Positions 9,484 through 18,977 are shown, counted from the first letter of the stretch. The stretch is DNA of 45,571 nt from Lachnospiraceae bacterium (GCA_011958945.1 BLLT01000005.1:1-45571); one strand, 5' to 3'. Numbers and translations: made by a program. The notes: generated from the sequence alone by a model not told the origin.

Positions 9484-11277
9484 ATGGCAGAAAACAGAAT
9501 GATTGGGGATTATCCGGTAATTGGCATTAGGCCTACCATTGACGGAAGAAGGGGTTATCTGAAGGTAAGGGAATCGCTGGAAGACCAGACGATGAATATG
9601 GCAAAAGCAGCGGCGAAATTATTTACCGAGAACCTGAAATATTCCAATGGTGAGCCTGTAAAAGTAGTGATTGCGGATACAACCATCGGCCGCGTAGGTG
9701 AGACAGCTGCGTGCGCGGAGAAGTTCAAAAAAGAAGGGGTTGCAATTACATTGACGGTAACTCCCTGCTGGTGCTACGGTGCAGAAACCATGGACATGGA
9801 CCCTATGACCATCAAAGGCGTATGGGGATTTAACGGAACAGAAAGGCCGGGTGCAGTATATCTTGCCAGCGTTTTGGCTACCCATGCACAGAAAGGGCTT
9901 CCGGCATTCGGCATTTATGGACATGATGTGCAGGATGCGGATGCAACGGATATTCCGGCGGATGTGGAAGAAAAACTGCTTCGTTTCGGACGTGCGGCAG
10001 TGGCAGCAGCGACCATGAGGGGCAAATCCTATTTGCAGATTGGCTCTATCTGCATGGGAATCGGCGGCTCTATCATTGACCCAGCATTTATTGAGGAATA
10101 TCTTGGCATGCGCGTGGAATCCGTGGATGAGGTGGAAATTATCCGCCGGATGACGGAAGAAATTTACGATAAGGCAGAATTCGAAAAGGCTTTGGCCTGG
10201 ACGAAGGAAAAATGCAAGGAAGGCTTCGACAAAAACCCGCCTGCGGTACAGAAATCTGCAGAGGAGAAGGAAAAAGACTGGGAATTTGTAGTAAAGATGA
10301 TGATTATCATCAAAGACCTGATGAACGGCAATCCCAATTTGCCGGAAGGCAGGGAAGAAGAAATGGTGGGCCACAATGCCATCGCAGCAGGATTCCAGGG
10401 CCAGAGGCAGTGGACCGATTTCTACCCCAACTGCGATTTCCCGGAAGCATTGCTCAATACTTCCTTTGATTGGAATGGTGCCCGTGAGCCTTATATCCTG
10501 GCAACGGAGAATGATGTTCTCAATGGCCTTGGTATGATGTTCATGAAACTGTTGACCAACCGTGCCCAGATTTTCGCGGATGTGCGTACATATTGGAGTC
10601 CGGAAGCAGTGAAGAAGGCTACCGGATATGATATCGAAGGCGTTGCAAAGGATGCGGGCGGATTCATCCACCTGATTAACTCCGGCGCAGCATGTCTGGA
10701 TGCCAACGGACAGGCAAAGGATGCGGACGGCAATGGCGTGATGAAGCCTTGGTATGAAGTGACGGAAGAAGACCAGGAAGCGATTTTGAAGGCTACTACA
10801 TGGAATGCAGCAGACTTTGGTTATTTCAGGGGCGGCGGATATTCTTCCCGTTTTGTAACGGAAGCGGAGATGCCGGTGACCATGATTCGTCTGAACCTGG
10901 TGAAAGGACTTGGGCCTATGCTCCAGATTGCAGAAGGCTGGACTGTGAAGCTTCCGGAAGAAGTTACAGATGTGCTTTGGAAGAGGACTGACTATACATG
11001 GCCGTGTACATGGTTTGCTCCCAGGACAACAGGGGAAGGCGCATTTAAGACAGCTTATGATGTAATGAACAATTGGGGTGCAAATCACGGTGCGATTAGC
11101 TATGGGCATATCGGTGCGGATTTGATTACTATGTGCTCCATGTTAAGAATTCCGGTTGCTATGCACAATGTTCCGGAAGAGAAGATTTTCCGCCCGGCGG
11201 CATGGAATGCTTTTGGTATGGACAAAGAAGGCCAGGATTTCAGGGCTTGCCAGACATACGGGCCGTTATATAAATAA
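9484..11277 (+). CDS. fucI: L-fucose isomerase
   Basis: 597 aa; full-length similarity in recognisable motifs ([84 protein letters not shown]). Confidence 0.92.
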   Translation: MAENRMIGDYPVIGIRPTIDGRRGYLKVRESLEDQTMNMAKAAAKLFTENLKYSNGEPVKVVIADTTIGRVGETAACAEKFKKEGVAITLTVTPCWCYGAETMDMDPMTIKGVWGFNGTERPGAVYLASVLATHAQKGLPAFGIYGHDVQDADATDIPADVEEKLLRFGRAAVAAATMRGKSYLQIGSICMGIGGSIIDPAFIEEYLGMRVESVDEVEIIRRMTEEIYDKAEFEKALAWTKEKCKEGFDKNPPAVQKSAEEKEKDWEFVVKMMIIIKDLMNGNPNLPEGREEEMVGHNAIAAGFQGQRQWTDFYPNCDFPEALLNTSFDWNGAREPYILATENDVLNGLGMMFMKLLTNRAQIFADVRTYWSPEAVKKATGYDIEGVAKDAGGFIHLINSGAACLDANGQAKDADGNGVMKPWYEVTEEDQEAILKATTWNAADFGYFRGGGYSSRFVTEAEMPVTMIRLNLVKGLGPMLQIAEGWTVKLPEEVTDVLWKRTDYTWPCTWFAPRTTGEGAFKTAYDVMNNWGANHGAISYGHIGADLITMCSMLRIPVAMHNVPEEKIFRPAAWNAFGMDKEGQDFRACQTYGPLYK

Positions 11278-11531
11278 TAAATGAATAGAAAAAAATGTAA
11301 CAGTGAAAGTGTCTGACTGTTGCGGAATAATGTACTCCCGGTATTTCCTTGTGCTTGATGGAAGAAAGCAGCGAAGCCAGGCGGAGGAGTCAAATATTTT
11401 CTTGACTGTAAAGCGCCTAAAATGCGGATGAAAGGAAATTGCCGGGAGTCTGTCATAATAGACTTCGGGAGTCTCTTTTGGCTGCGCTGCGCGGAACAAA
11501 AGCAGGGCAGGGGAGGTTTCGAAAGTTTATC

Positions 11532-11691
11532 CTAAGGATCTGTAAATAAATAATCTTGCCATTTGGCTTGCCCAAATCTCCATGCACTGCGTTGTCGTCA
11601 ATCGGCGTACCCCAGTATGCCTCATTCCTCCGCCTTGTTCATGAAGATTTGTTCTGCACCAACTGTCAAGTTATTTATTGACAGCTCCTAA
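11532..11691. repeat. Approximately 160-bp intergenic element bounded by imperfect terminal inverted repeats (MITE-like)
   Basis: Left end CTAAGGATCTGTAAATAAATAATCTTG matches the reverse complement of the right end (TTAGGAGCTGTCAATAAATAACTTG) at nearly all positions. Confidence 0.55.
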
Positions 11692-11709
11692 CAGAATGGA
11701 GGAAATAGA

Positions 11710-13197
11710 ATGGGTGTAGCTAGGAAAGAAACAAAAGTGCTGGCGGTGGATTTTGGCGCTTCCAGCGGCAGAGTTATGCTTGGAACCTATGACGGGGATA
11801 AGATTAGGGCAGAAGAAATCCATCGCTTTTCAAATGACCCGGTCATTGTAAACGGTACGATGTATTGGGATGTCCTTCGCCTTTTCCATGAGATAAAGCA
11901 GGGGCTGATTAAGGCGAAGCCTTATGGGAAGGTGGACAGCATCGGCGTGGATACATGGGGCGTGGACTTCGGGCTGCTGGACGAGAAAGGGTATCTGCTG
12001 GAGAACCCGGTGCATTACAGGGATGGCAGGACGGAGGGTATGCTGGAAAAAGGGTTTGCCCTGATTCCCAAAGAGCATTTCTATGAAATGACCGGAAACC
12101 AGTTTATGGAGATTAATACGGCATTCCAGCTGTTGGCATTGAAGGAGAAGAGGCCGGAGCTTTTGGAGAGGGTGGACTGTTTGCTGCTGATGCCTGATTT
12201 GTTTAATTATTTCTTATCAGGAGTGAAAAAAAGTGAGCGCTCTATCGTTTCTACTACTCAGATGAGCAATCCCAATGAACCGGGCTGGGTGATGGAAGTG
12301 GCGGAGAAGTTCGGTATCCCGAAAAATATCTTTACGGAAGTGGTGCCTACGGGAACGCTCCTGGGCCCTATACGGAAAGAAATACAGGAAGAGCTGGGCG
12401 TGACGGATATGGATGTGGTGGCTGTGGCCGGACATGATACCCAGTGTGCGCTGACAGCAGTTCCTGCCAAAGAAGATGACTTTATATTCGTAAGCTGCGG
12501 AACCTGGTCTTTGTTCGGTACGGAACTGGAGAAGCCTGTTTTAACCAAGCAGTCGGAGGAATTGAACATCACCAATGAGACAGGAACGGACGGCAGGACT
12601 TCATTTTTGAAAAATATCATCGGCCTGTGGCTGATTCAGGAGAGCAGAAGGCAGTGGATAAGGGAAGGGAAGGAATATAGCTTCTCGGAACTGGAAAAGC
12701 TGGCAGAGGGCGCAGAGCCATTCCAAAGCTTCATCGACCCGGATGCGCCGGAATTCGTGCCCTCCGGCGATGTGCCCGCACGTATCAGGGAATACTGCCA
12801 GAGGACAGGGCAGAAAGTTCCCCAGACGGAAGGGGAAATCGTGCGTTGCATCAACGAAAGCCTGGCATTGAAATATCGTTACTCTTTGGAGGAAATTAAG
12901 GTATGTACCGGCAAAGATTATCAGGCCATCCATATGGTGGGCGGTGGTATCCAGAGCAAGCTGCTTTGCAAGTTCACGGCACATGCCAGTGGTATTCCGG
13001 TAATTGCAGGGCCTGTGGAGGCTACGGTATTTGGGAATATTGCGATTCAGCTGATGTCCAAGGGGGTAATCAGTGATTTGCAGGAAGCGCGCAGGGTAAT
13101 CGCCAATTCCGAAGAGCCTGTGGTGTATGAGCCGGAGAACAGTGCGGAATGGGATAAGGCTTATGAGTTTTATAAGAGGGAGATTTTGAAGAAGTAG
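11710..13197 (+). CDS. FGGY carbohydrate kinase, rhamnulokinase-like (probable L-fuculose kinase by context)
   Basis: VDFGASSGRVMLGTYDG, GVDTWGVDFGLLDE, CGTWSLFGTELE, HMVGGGIQSKLLCKFTA; downstream of fucI. Confidence 0.85.
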   Translation: MGVARKETKVLAVDFGASSGRVMLGTYDGDKIRAEEIHRFSNDPVIVNGTMYWDVLRLFHEIKQGLIKAKPYGKVDSIGVDTWGVDFGLLDEKGYLLENPVHYRDGRTEGMLEKGFALIPKEHFYEMTGNQFMEINTAFQLLALKEKRPELLERVDCLLLMPDLFNYFLSGVKKSERSIVSTTQMSNPNEPGWVMEVAEKFGIPKNIFTEVVPTGTLLGPIRKEIQEELGVTDMDVVAVAGHDTQCALTAVPAKEDDFIFVSCGTWSLFGTELEKPVLTKQSEELNITNETGTDGRTSFLKNIIGLWLIQESRRQWIREGKEYSFSELEKLAEGAEPFQSFIDPDAPEFVPSGDVPARIREYCQRTGQKVPQTEGEIVRCINESLALKYRYSLEEIKVCTGKDYQAIHMVGGGIQSKLLCKFTAHASGIPVIAGPVEATVFGNIAIQLMSKGVISDLQEARRVIANSEEPVVYEPENSAEWDKAYEFYKREILKK

Positions 13198-13262
13198 ATG
13201 TTGATGGGGCGGATTTTGAAAAATAGGCAGGGCTGAAATGCAGCGCGGAAATGGGGGAAATT

Positions 13263-14081
13263 ATGGAAGAAAAAATATATGAAACCCCAATGGGGCCAAT
13301 CCATTATTGGATTAGCAGAAAACCAGAAGAAACGAAGGGAACGCTGGTATTTTTGCCCGGCCTGACCGCTGACCACCGGCTGTTCGAAAAACAGGCAGAG
13401 TACTTCAAAGGAAAATATAACATTTTTGTATGGGATGCTCCGGGACATGCGTCTTCGTGGCCTTTTACACTCACATTTACGCTCATGGATAAAGCAAGAT
13501 GGCTCGACGAGATTCTGACCAGGGAACATTTTCTCGCCCCCATCATAATCGGACAGTCTATGGGGGGATATGTGGGGCAGGCTTACGCCCAGTTATATCC
13601 ACAGAGGCTTCGGGGGTTTGTCTCTATTGATTCAGCGCCGCTGCAAAGAAAATATGCAACCGCCATCGAGCTATGGCTTCTGAAAAGGATGGAACCGGTG
13701 TATCGACATTATCCCTGGAAATCCCTTTTGAAGTCTGGCACGAATGGCGTGGCTGTCTCTGCTTATGGGCGGAAACTGATGCGCGATATGATGCTGGTTT
13801 ATGACGGCAGCCAGGATAGATATGCCAGATTAGCCGGTCACGGCTTCCGCATGCTGGCCGAAGCAATAGAAGCAGATCTCCCTTATCAGATTCCCTGTCC
13901 AGCCTTATTGATATGCGGGGAAAAAGACCACGCCGGTTCTTGTATCAGGTATAACAAAGCATGGCATAAAAACACTGGAATCCAACTCGAATGGATAAAA
14001 GGGGCCGGGCACAATTCAAACACGGATGAACCTGAAACCGTCAATTCGTTGATAGAAGATTTTCTTATTTCCCATAATTAA
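13263..14081 (+). CDS. Alpha/beta hydrolase
   Basis: GQSMGGYVGQ nucleophile elbow, WDAPGHASS, CGEKDHAG, GAGHNSNTDEP. Confidence 0.85.
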   Translation: MEEKIYETPMGPIHYWISRKPEETKGTLVFLPGLTADHRLFEKQAEYFKGKYNIFVWDAPGHASSWPFTLTFTLMDKARWLDEILTREHFLAPIIIGQSMGGYVGQAYAQLYPQRLRGFVSIDSAPLQRKYATAIELWLLKRMEPVYRHYPWKSLLKSGTNGVAVSAYGRKLMRDMMLVYDGSQDRYARLAGHGFRMLAEAIEADLPYQIPCPALLICGEKDHAGSCIRYNKAWHKNTGIQLEWIKGAGHNSNTDEPETVNSLIEDFLISHN

Positions 14082-14089
14082 GCAAAATA

Positions 14090-14156
14090 AGACGTCCATC
14101 TTCGATGGACGTCTCACAATGTAAAAGGGGAATTTTACATGGGTCTCTCGACCCAT
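14090..14156. terminator. Three consecutive hairpins, probable terminator/structured 3' region
   Basis: AGACGTCCATC-TTC-GATGGACGTCT (14090-14114), TGTAAAA-GGGGAA-TTTTACA (14120-14139), ATGGGT-CTCTCG-ACCCAT (14139-14156). Confidence 0.5.
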
Positions 14157-14388
14157 CTATAGTATAGCACCAAAGTACATAAAAAGCTAGTACTTTTTTA
14201 AATTTTTTCAAAAAAATTTTTATTTCGACATTTCTCGTTCTTTTTACCGGCTTTTCAACAGCAATTACCGTACTGCTTTTACGTAATGCCTTGCAATATC
14301 CCTTTGATTCCCGCGAGCAACGAGCCAAGTAGCCGTGCTTAAACCAACCCTTGGTTGGATTGGATATTTGGCGACTGCCGCGAGGCAT

Positions 14389-14490
14389 ATCTGCTCTTCA
14401 AAGAAGAGGAGATGCCGCCCCGGCGAGGGGTCACATACCCCGCTGCTCTGCAGCGCTGCAAGTTTGATGCCCCGTTGCTTGCAGCGGGGT
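14389..14490 (-). ncRNA. Structured GC-rich noncoding segment downstream of the HTH-ATPase gene
   Basis: Minus strand: ACCCCGCTGC ... GCAGCGGGGT (10-bp perfect arms) enclosing an alternative CCCCG...CGGGG hairpin and the palindrome TGCAGCGCTGCA, then CTCTTC-TTT-GAAGAG. Confidence 0.35.
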
Positions 14491-14496
14491 TGTTGA

Positions 14497-15570
14497 CTAT
14501 ATAACTGTATTCTTAACACTGCGTATTACACCTTCTACAGTACTATTTGCATTTTTTATCCTTATGCTTATTTCAGGGTGTTTTCCAAGAAATACGCAGA
14601 AAATCTCGTGTACAAATGCCCTGCCCACATCATCTACACCACTACAATCCAGTTCCACTTCTTCAAATTTATCAAATCCCCTGCAAAGCCTTCTCGCTTG
14701 TGACCTGGAAACAGGAAAAGCACTGGGAATTGCACTTTTTATTGATATCTGTGTTTTGTAAAAGCCCTTTTCATCCGATGAAAACATATCAAATACCTCC
14801 TTTAACTGGCGTTTCGATTGATTCCATAACTCCATCACAACAAAAGTTCCTTTTTCATTTGCAATCGCATCTTTTGATTCACTATCTTCTATTGTCCTTA
14901 TATCGACAGATATATTTTTATCATAAGCTTCGTGCGCAAATATTCTGTTCGAAGAGTATATATAAAACCTATCCAAAGAACGCGATGAAAAAAAGATTCC
15001 TTCCCCTGAATGGCTTTCCCTATTTGTTGTCATTTTCCCAACGAATAAAATCGACATTGCCTCATCCAAAGTAATATCCGTTTGAGTTGTGTTCAAAATA
15101 TATTCCCGTATATTTTCAAAAATACCAATCCCATTATCACCTATGGATATATGTGTATAAAGAATATTTTCTTTTACTAACACCCCAATATGCTCTGCTT
15201 TCGCATGTTCAATCGCATTGTTCATAATTTCACAGAACACATATTCCCATATTTTCACAACATTTTCAGGCAGGCCTTTCACCAGCGGCAGGATATCCGC
15301 TTCAAAAATTCTATCTTCTTCCAAGTTATTTTTTTGGGGAAAATAAGCAAAATATTGTTGTCTAATCTCTTTTAGTTTCCATTTACACGGTCCGTCTTCA
15401 CATTTTTCTATAATACCTTCATTTTCCATTTTTTCAAGATATCTATTTACTGTCGTTCTTGAAATATTATAAGTTTCAGCTGTTGATTTAACAATAGTAG
15501 GACTGCTATAATAAATCTGCTCAAGAATATGCCTTTTTATACGTTCTCTTTCCTTATTAGTCAATGACAT
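14497..15570 (-). CDS. HTH domain + histidine-kinase-like ATPase + STAS-like (DUF4325-like) regulator
   Basis: N-terminal HTH (IVKSTAETYNISRTTVNRYLEKMENEGIIEK), GHKL ATPase motifs (EIMNNAIEHA, DNGIGIFENI), C-terminal STAS-like segment (EVELDCSGVDDVGRAFVHEIFCVF). Confidence 0.75.
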   Translation of the reverse strand: MSLTNKERERIKRHILEQIYYSSPTIVKSTAETYNISRTTVNRYLEKMENEGIIEKCEDGPCKWKLKEIRQQYFAYFPQKNNLEEDRIFEADILPLVKGLPENVVKIWEYVFCEIMNNAIEHAKAEHIGVLVKENILYTHISIGDNGIGIFENIREYILNTTQTDITLDEAMSILFVGKMTTNRESHSGEGIFFSSRSLDRFYIYSSNRIFAHEAYDKNISVDIRTIEDSESKDAIANEKGTFVVMELWNQSKRQLKEVFDMFSSDEKGFYKTQISIKSAIPSAFPVSRSQARRLCRGFDKFEEVELDCSGVDDVGRAFVHEIFCVFLGKHPEISIRIKNANSTVEGVIRSVKNTVI

Positions 15571-15870
15571 TGCACTTTACTCCTTGTTCAGTGAACTATA
15601 AAAATTCTTTTTATTACTATAGCATATTCCAAAATAAACATCAAGCAATTTGCGGACCATACCGTGGAAATTGACATCCTCCCTTTACAGATAAGCAGGA
15701 TTTCAAGTTTATTGATGCTTAAATATTGCTCAATCTTCAATTTGTTGTAATGTATCTTCAAAAGCGGCGGCATCAACTATGATGCCGCCGCCTCTACTTT
15801 CAGCACTAAAGATATACTAAAAATCCGAATCTGCCCCTATGGGAACTGGTTTCAGATTATCACTCACTAA

Positions 15871-15950
15871 TGCGGATAACAGGACTCGAACCTGCACGGT
15901 CTCCCAACGGCACCTAAAACCGTCGCGTCTGCCAATTCCGCCATATCCGC
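15871..15950 (-). tRNA. tRNA-Leu, anticodon UAG
   Basis: Minus strand GCGGATATGGCGGAATTGGCAGACGCGACGGTTTTAGGTGCCGTTGGGAGACCGTGCAGGTTCGAGTCCTGTTATCCGCA; acceptor GCGGATA/TATCCGC, anticodon loop TTTAGGT, T-arm GGTTCGAGTCC, D-arm and variable arm of class II. Confidence 0.93.
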
Positions 15951-16078
15951 CTATCTTTATAAAACTATATGGCCCTTGCTATTACAGCCGGTATCCATCT
16001 TTACTATCTTAACATCCCATTTCAGCTTCTGTCAACACATATAAAAAATAAGTTTTATCATTCTACCAGGAATCCTCC

Positions 16079-16146
16079 CACGGAAATCAATTTTCATTGG
16101 CAGCACACACCGTCCGCCACGCCGCCAATGAAAATTGATTTCCGTG
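16079..16146. repeat. Perfect 23-bp inverted repeat with 22-nt loop
   Basis: CACGGAAATCAATTTTCATTGGC (16079-16101) and its exact reverse complement GCCAATGAAAATTGATTTCCGTG (16124-16146). Confidence 0.85.
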
Positions 16147-16287
16147 AAATCCTCCTCTTTCATCTTGTACAGAATGACATTTATCTGGTATAATATGATT
16201 GTTTCGTATTTTTCCAAAATTTACAGAAAGTGGGCGGCAGTTCCATTGGATGAACTGTTGCAAAAGCGAAAAGGAGCGAGGTAGAAG

Positions 16288-17394
16288 ATGAAAAAAGTGG
16301 TATTGGCATTGGTGCTTGGCCTGACACTGGCATTGGCTGGGGGCAGCGTGCAGGGAGCAGCAGGGAGTTTGGGAACGGCGGCAGCGGAAGCCGCAGTCAA
16401 AAAAGAAGAATCAGGGAAATCTCAGGAAAAACTGGTTGCTGTAAGTACGGAAAAGGTGGAAATGGTAAAGGCGGGCAAATCAGTCTCCAATTCCCAGAAT
16501 ACAAATACCGTGAAAAAGGAAGAAAATAAAAAAGAGGAAGATAAAAAGAAGGACGAAAAAAGCAGCGACAGTAAAAATGACAAAAAGGATAGCAGCAAGA
16601 GCGAGAAGAAAGCAGAGCCCAAGCTTTCTGATTATACAATCACAGCTTTTGAGACCGAGAAGGTGATGTATGCTTCGTCGGCAGTTAATGTAAGGTCTGG
16701 CCCGTCTACGGATTTCGGTCGGGTGGGCAGCCTGGCCAGGGGGCAGGCTATTACGGCTACCGGACAAGCGGATACCGGGTGGTATGAAGTGGTATATGGG
16801 GAAGCGAAAGCATTTGTAAGCGGCAAATACCTGCAGGATGAAAAACCGGCAGAACCGGCTCCCCAGCCCCAGGAAGCGCAGGGGCAGCAGGCAGTAACAG
16901 GGGTGCAGAATGTATCCGGGGTTATTCTGGTAGGGGATTCCCGTTTCGTACAGATGCAGGCCAACGTAGGGGAAAATAGCTGTGTCTGGATTGCGGAAAG
17001 CGGAAAAGGCTATAAATGGTTCAACGAAAATGCGGTAGCAAGGATTGACGGCTGCGTGGGAAAGGGCTCTAAGATATTGATTAACCTGGGTGTGAATGAT
17101 CCGGGGAATTTGAGCAATTACCTGGAGCTGGTAAACGCAAAAGCGGCGGAATGGGTAGCAAAAGGGGCAAAGGTATATTATGCTTCCGTGAACCCGGTTT
17201 GGGAAAATCCGTATGTGACGGAGGAGCAGGTAGAGTATTTCAATAGCCAGATGCAGGCAGGGCTAAGCGGAGACATTGCATGGATAGACAGCCACAGCTA
17301 TTTGAATACCATAGGCTATAAGCTGGTGGACGGGCTTCATTATAATGCGGAGACTTACCAGAACCTGTATGCTTATTATATGAGCTGCCTGTAA
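16288..17394 (+). CDS. Exported protein: signal peptide, Lys/Glu-rich linker, bacterial SH3 domain, SGNH-hydrolase-like domain
   Basis: Signal peptide; SSAVNVRSGPSTDFGRVGSLARGQ (SH3b); VILVGDSRFVQM...INLGVNDP...DGLHYNAE (SGNH-like blocks). Confidence 0.75.
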   Translation: MKKVVLALVLGLTLALAGGSVQGAAGSLGTAAAEAAVKKEESGKSQEKLVAVSTEKVEMVKAGKSVSNSQNTNTVKKEENKKEEDKKKDEKSSDSKNDKKDSSKSEKKAEPKLSDYTITAFETEKVMYASSAVNVRSGPSTDFGRVGSLARGQAITATGQADTGWYEVVYGEAKAFVSGKYLQDEKPAEPAPQPQEAQGQQAVTGVQNVSGVILVGDSRFVQMQANVGENSCVWIAESGKGYKWFNENAVARIDGCVGKGSKILINLGVNDPGNLSNYLELVNAKAAEWVAKGAKVYYASVNPVWENPYVTEEQVEYFNSQMQAGLSGDIAWIDSHSYLNTIGYKLVDGLHYNAETYQNLYAYYMSCL

Positions 17395-17655
17395 CTTTAG
17401 GTTACTGTTTATGCACATGTTAAACACGCTCTGGCGTGGATGGCGGCAATTTTGAAACAGGAAGGAACAGGAAGATGCATGAAGCGCACTTTTGTTCTTG
17501 TGCTAAAGCCATGAATCTGATATAATCTTTTTGGCAAATACTGTTAGCGCATCGGCATGCCGGATGCATATATAGTGGTATTGTCTATGAAAAAGGAAAA
17601 GAAACGGTTGAAATGAATAGTTTCAATCCATTGAAAACTAAAAATTTTCAATCCA

Positions 17656-17717
17656 GAGTTTGTGTCTGCACGGCATCCACAAACTTGGTCATGTACAAAA
17701 AGCCGTGCAGAAATGAG
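17656..17717 (+). promoter_or_regulatory. H-type pseudoknot leader, copy 1 (upstream of pfk)
   Basis: Stem 1 AGTTTGTG (17657-17664)/CACAAACT (17678-17685); stem 2 CTGCACGGC (17666-17674)/GCCGTGCAG (17702-17710); then AAATGAGG Shine-Dalgarno. Confidence 0.65.
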
Positions 17718-17721
17718 GTAA

Positions 17722-18954
17722 ATGATGAAAGGAAATATTGTTGTCGGACAGTCCGGCGGCCCTACGGCTGTAATCAATTCATCCGTTGCTGGCGTATATG
17801 CAGCAGCTAAGAAACTGGGCGTAAAAAAAGTATATGGTATGGTACATGGTATTCAGGGATTTCTGCAGGACAACCTGTGTGATTTAGACGAATACCTGGC
17901 AGACGAGACAGGCATTGAACTGTTAAAGAGAACCCCTTCTGCATTTTTAGGCTCCTGCCGTTTTAAGATGCCTAAGATTGAAGGGCATGAAGATGTTTAT
18001 GAAAAAGTATTTGAAATTATGGAGAAGCATGATATTGAATGCCTGTTCTATGCCGGCGGCAACGATTCCATGGATACAGTGAAAATGCTGTCCGATTATG
18101 CAGCAGCACATAATAAACCGCAGAGGTTCATGGGCGTGCCTAAGACAATTGACAATGACCTTCCGATTACAGATCACTGCCCGGGCTATGGTTCCGCAGC
18201 AAAATATATCGCGGCAAGCTTAAAGGAAGTAATCCGCGACAACGAATCTTTTGGCGTAGAGAAACCTACGGTATGTATTGTTGAGATTATGGGGCGTAAT
18301 GCCGGATGGCTTACAGCGGCAGCAGCTCTGGCAAAGGGTGAAGACTGCAACGGAGTGGATGCGATTTATCTGCCGGAGAGAACTTTTGATATGGACGCTT
18401 TTATGGCAAAAGTAAAACATTTGAGCGAAACAAAGTCTTCCGTTGTTATTGCAGTTTCCGAAGGCATCAAGATTGCGGACGGGCGTTATGTATGCGAAGT
18501 AGCCAATGAAAATGTGGCTGTGGATGCATTTGGACATAAGCAGATGTCCGGTACGGCTGCTTATCTGGCAGCAGAAATTGCAAAAGAGACCGGATTAAAG
18601 ACACGTGCCATTGAATTCTCCACCTTGCAGCGTGCTGCAACACATCTGGCTTCCCTGACAGACATTAACGAGGCTTTCCAGGTTGGACATGATGCTGTTA
18701 TAGCTGCCGAAGAAGGTAAAACAGGCATGATGATTACTTTGGACAGGAATGGCGATGACCCGTATCAGTGCGGAACAAGCGCATATGACATTCATGCCAT
18801 TGCAAATGTGGAAAGACCGGTTCCTGCAGAATGGATTACGGAAGATGGATGCGGCCTGAACGAAGGCTATGAGAAATATGCAAGGCCTTTGATCATGGGC
18901 GAACTGCTGCCGTTGTTCGTAAATGGACTTCCGAGGCATCTGGTAAGGAAATAA
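17722..18954 (+). CDS. 6-phosphofructokinase, probably pyrophosphate-dependent type
   Basis: GQSGGPTAVINSS, GGNDSMDTV, PKTIDNDLPITDHCPGYGSAAKY, EIMGRNAGWLTAA. Asp after GGN and Lys in PKTIDND are the residues associated with PPi use. Confidence 0.9.
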   Translation: MMKGNIVVGQSGGPTAVINSSVAGVYAAAKKLGVKKVYGMVHGIQGFLQDNLCDLDEYLADETGIELLKRTPSAFLGSCRFKMPKIEGHEDVYEKVFEIMEKHDIECLFYAGGNDSMDTVKMLSDYAAAHNKPQRFMGVPKTIDNDLPITDHCPGYGSAAKYIAASLKEVIRDNESFGVEKPTVCIVEIMGRNAGWLTAAAALAKGEDCNGVDAIYLPERTFDMDAFMAKVKHLSETKSSVVIAVSEGIKIADGRYVCEVANENVAVDAFGHKQMSGTAAYLAAEIAKETGLKTRAIEFSTLQRAATHLASLTDINEAFQVGHDAVIAAEEGKTGMMITLDRNGDDPYQCGTSAYDIHAIANVERPVPAEWITEDGCGLNEGYEKYARPLIMGELLPLFVNGLPRHLVRK

Positions 18955-18977
18955 GCTGAACGGTTGGCTTTGGTCAG

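Noticed and set aside
9619-11109. 496-aa ORF antisense to fucI
   Set aside because: Opposite strand of a well-supported fucI gene; no domain motifs or RBS.
14265-14519. 84-aa ORF over the structured region after the HTH-ATPase gene
   Set aside because: Spans hairpins and palindromes and overlaps the CDS end; more likely noncoding.
15969-16217. Small ORFs on both strands across the 23-bp palindrome
   Set aside because: The shared peptides (TEINFHW, MKIDFR) are produced by the palindrome itself; not evidence of coding.
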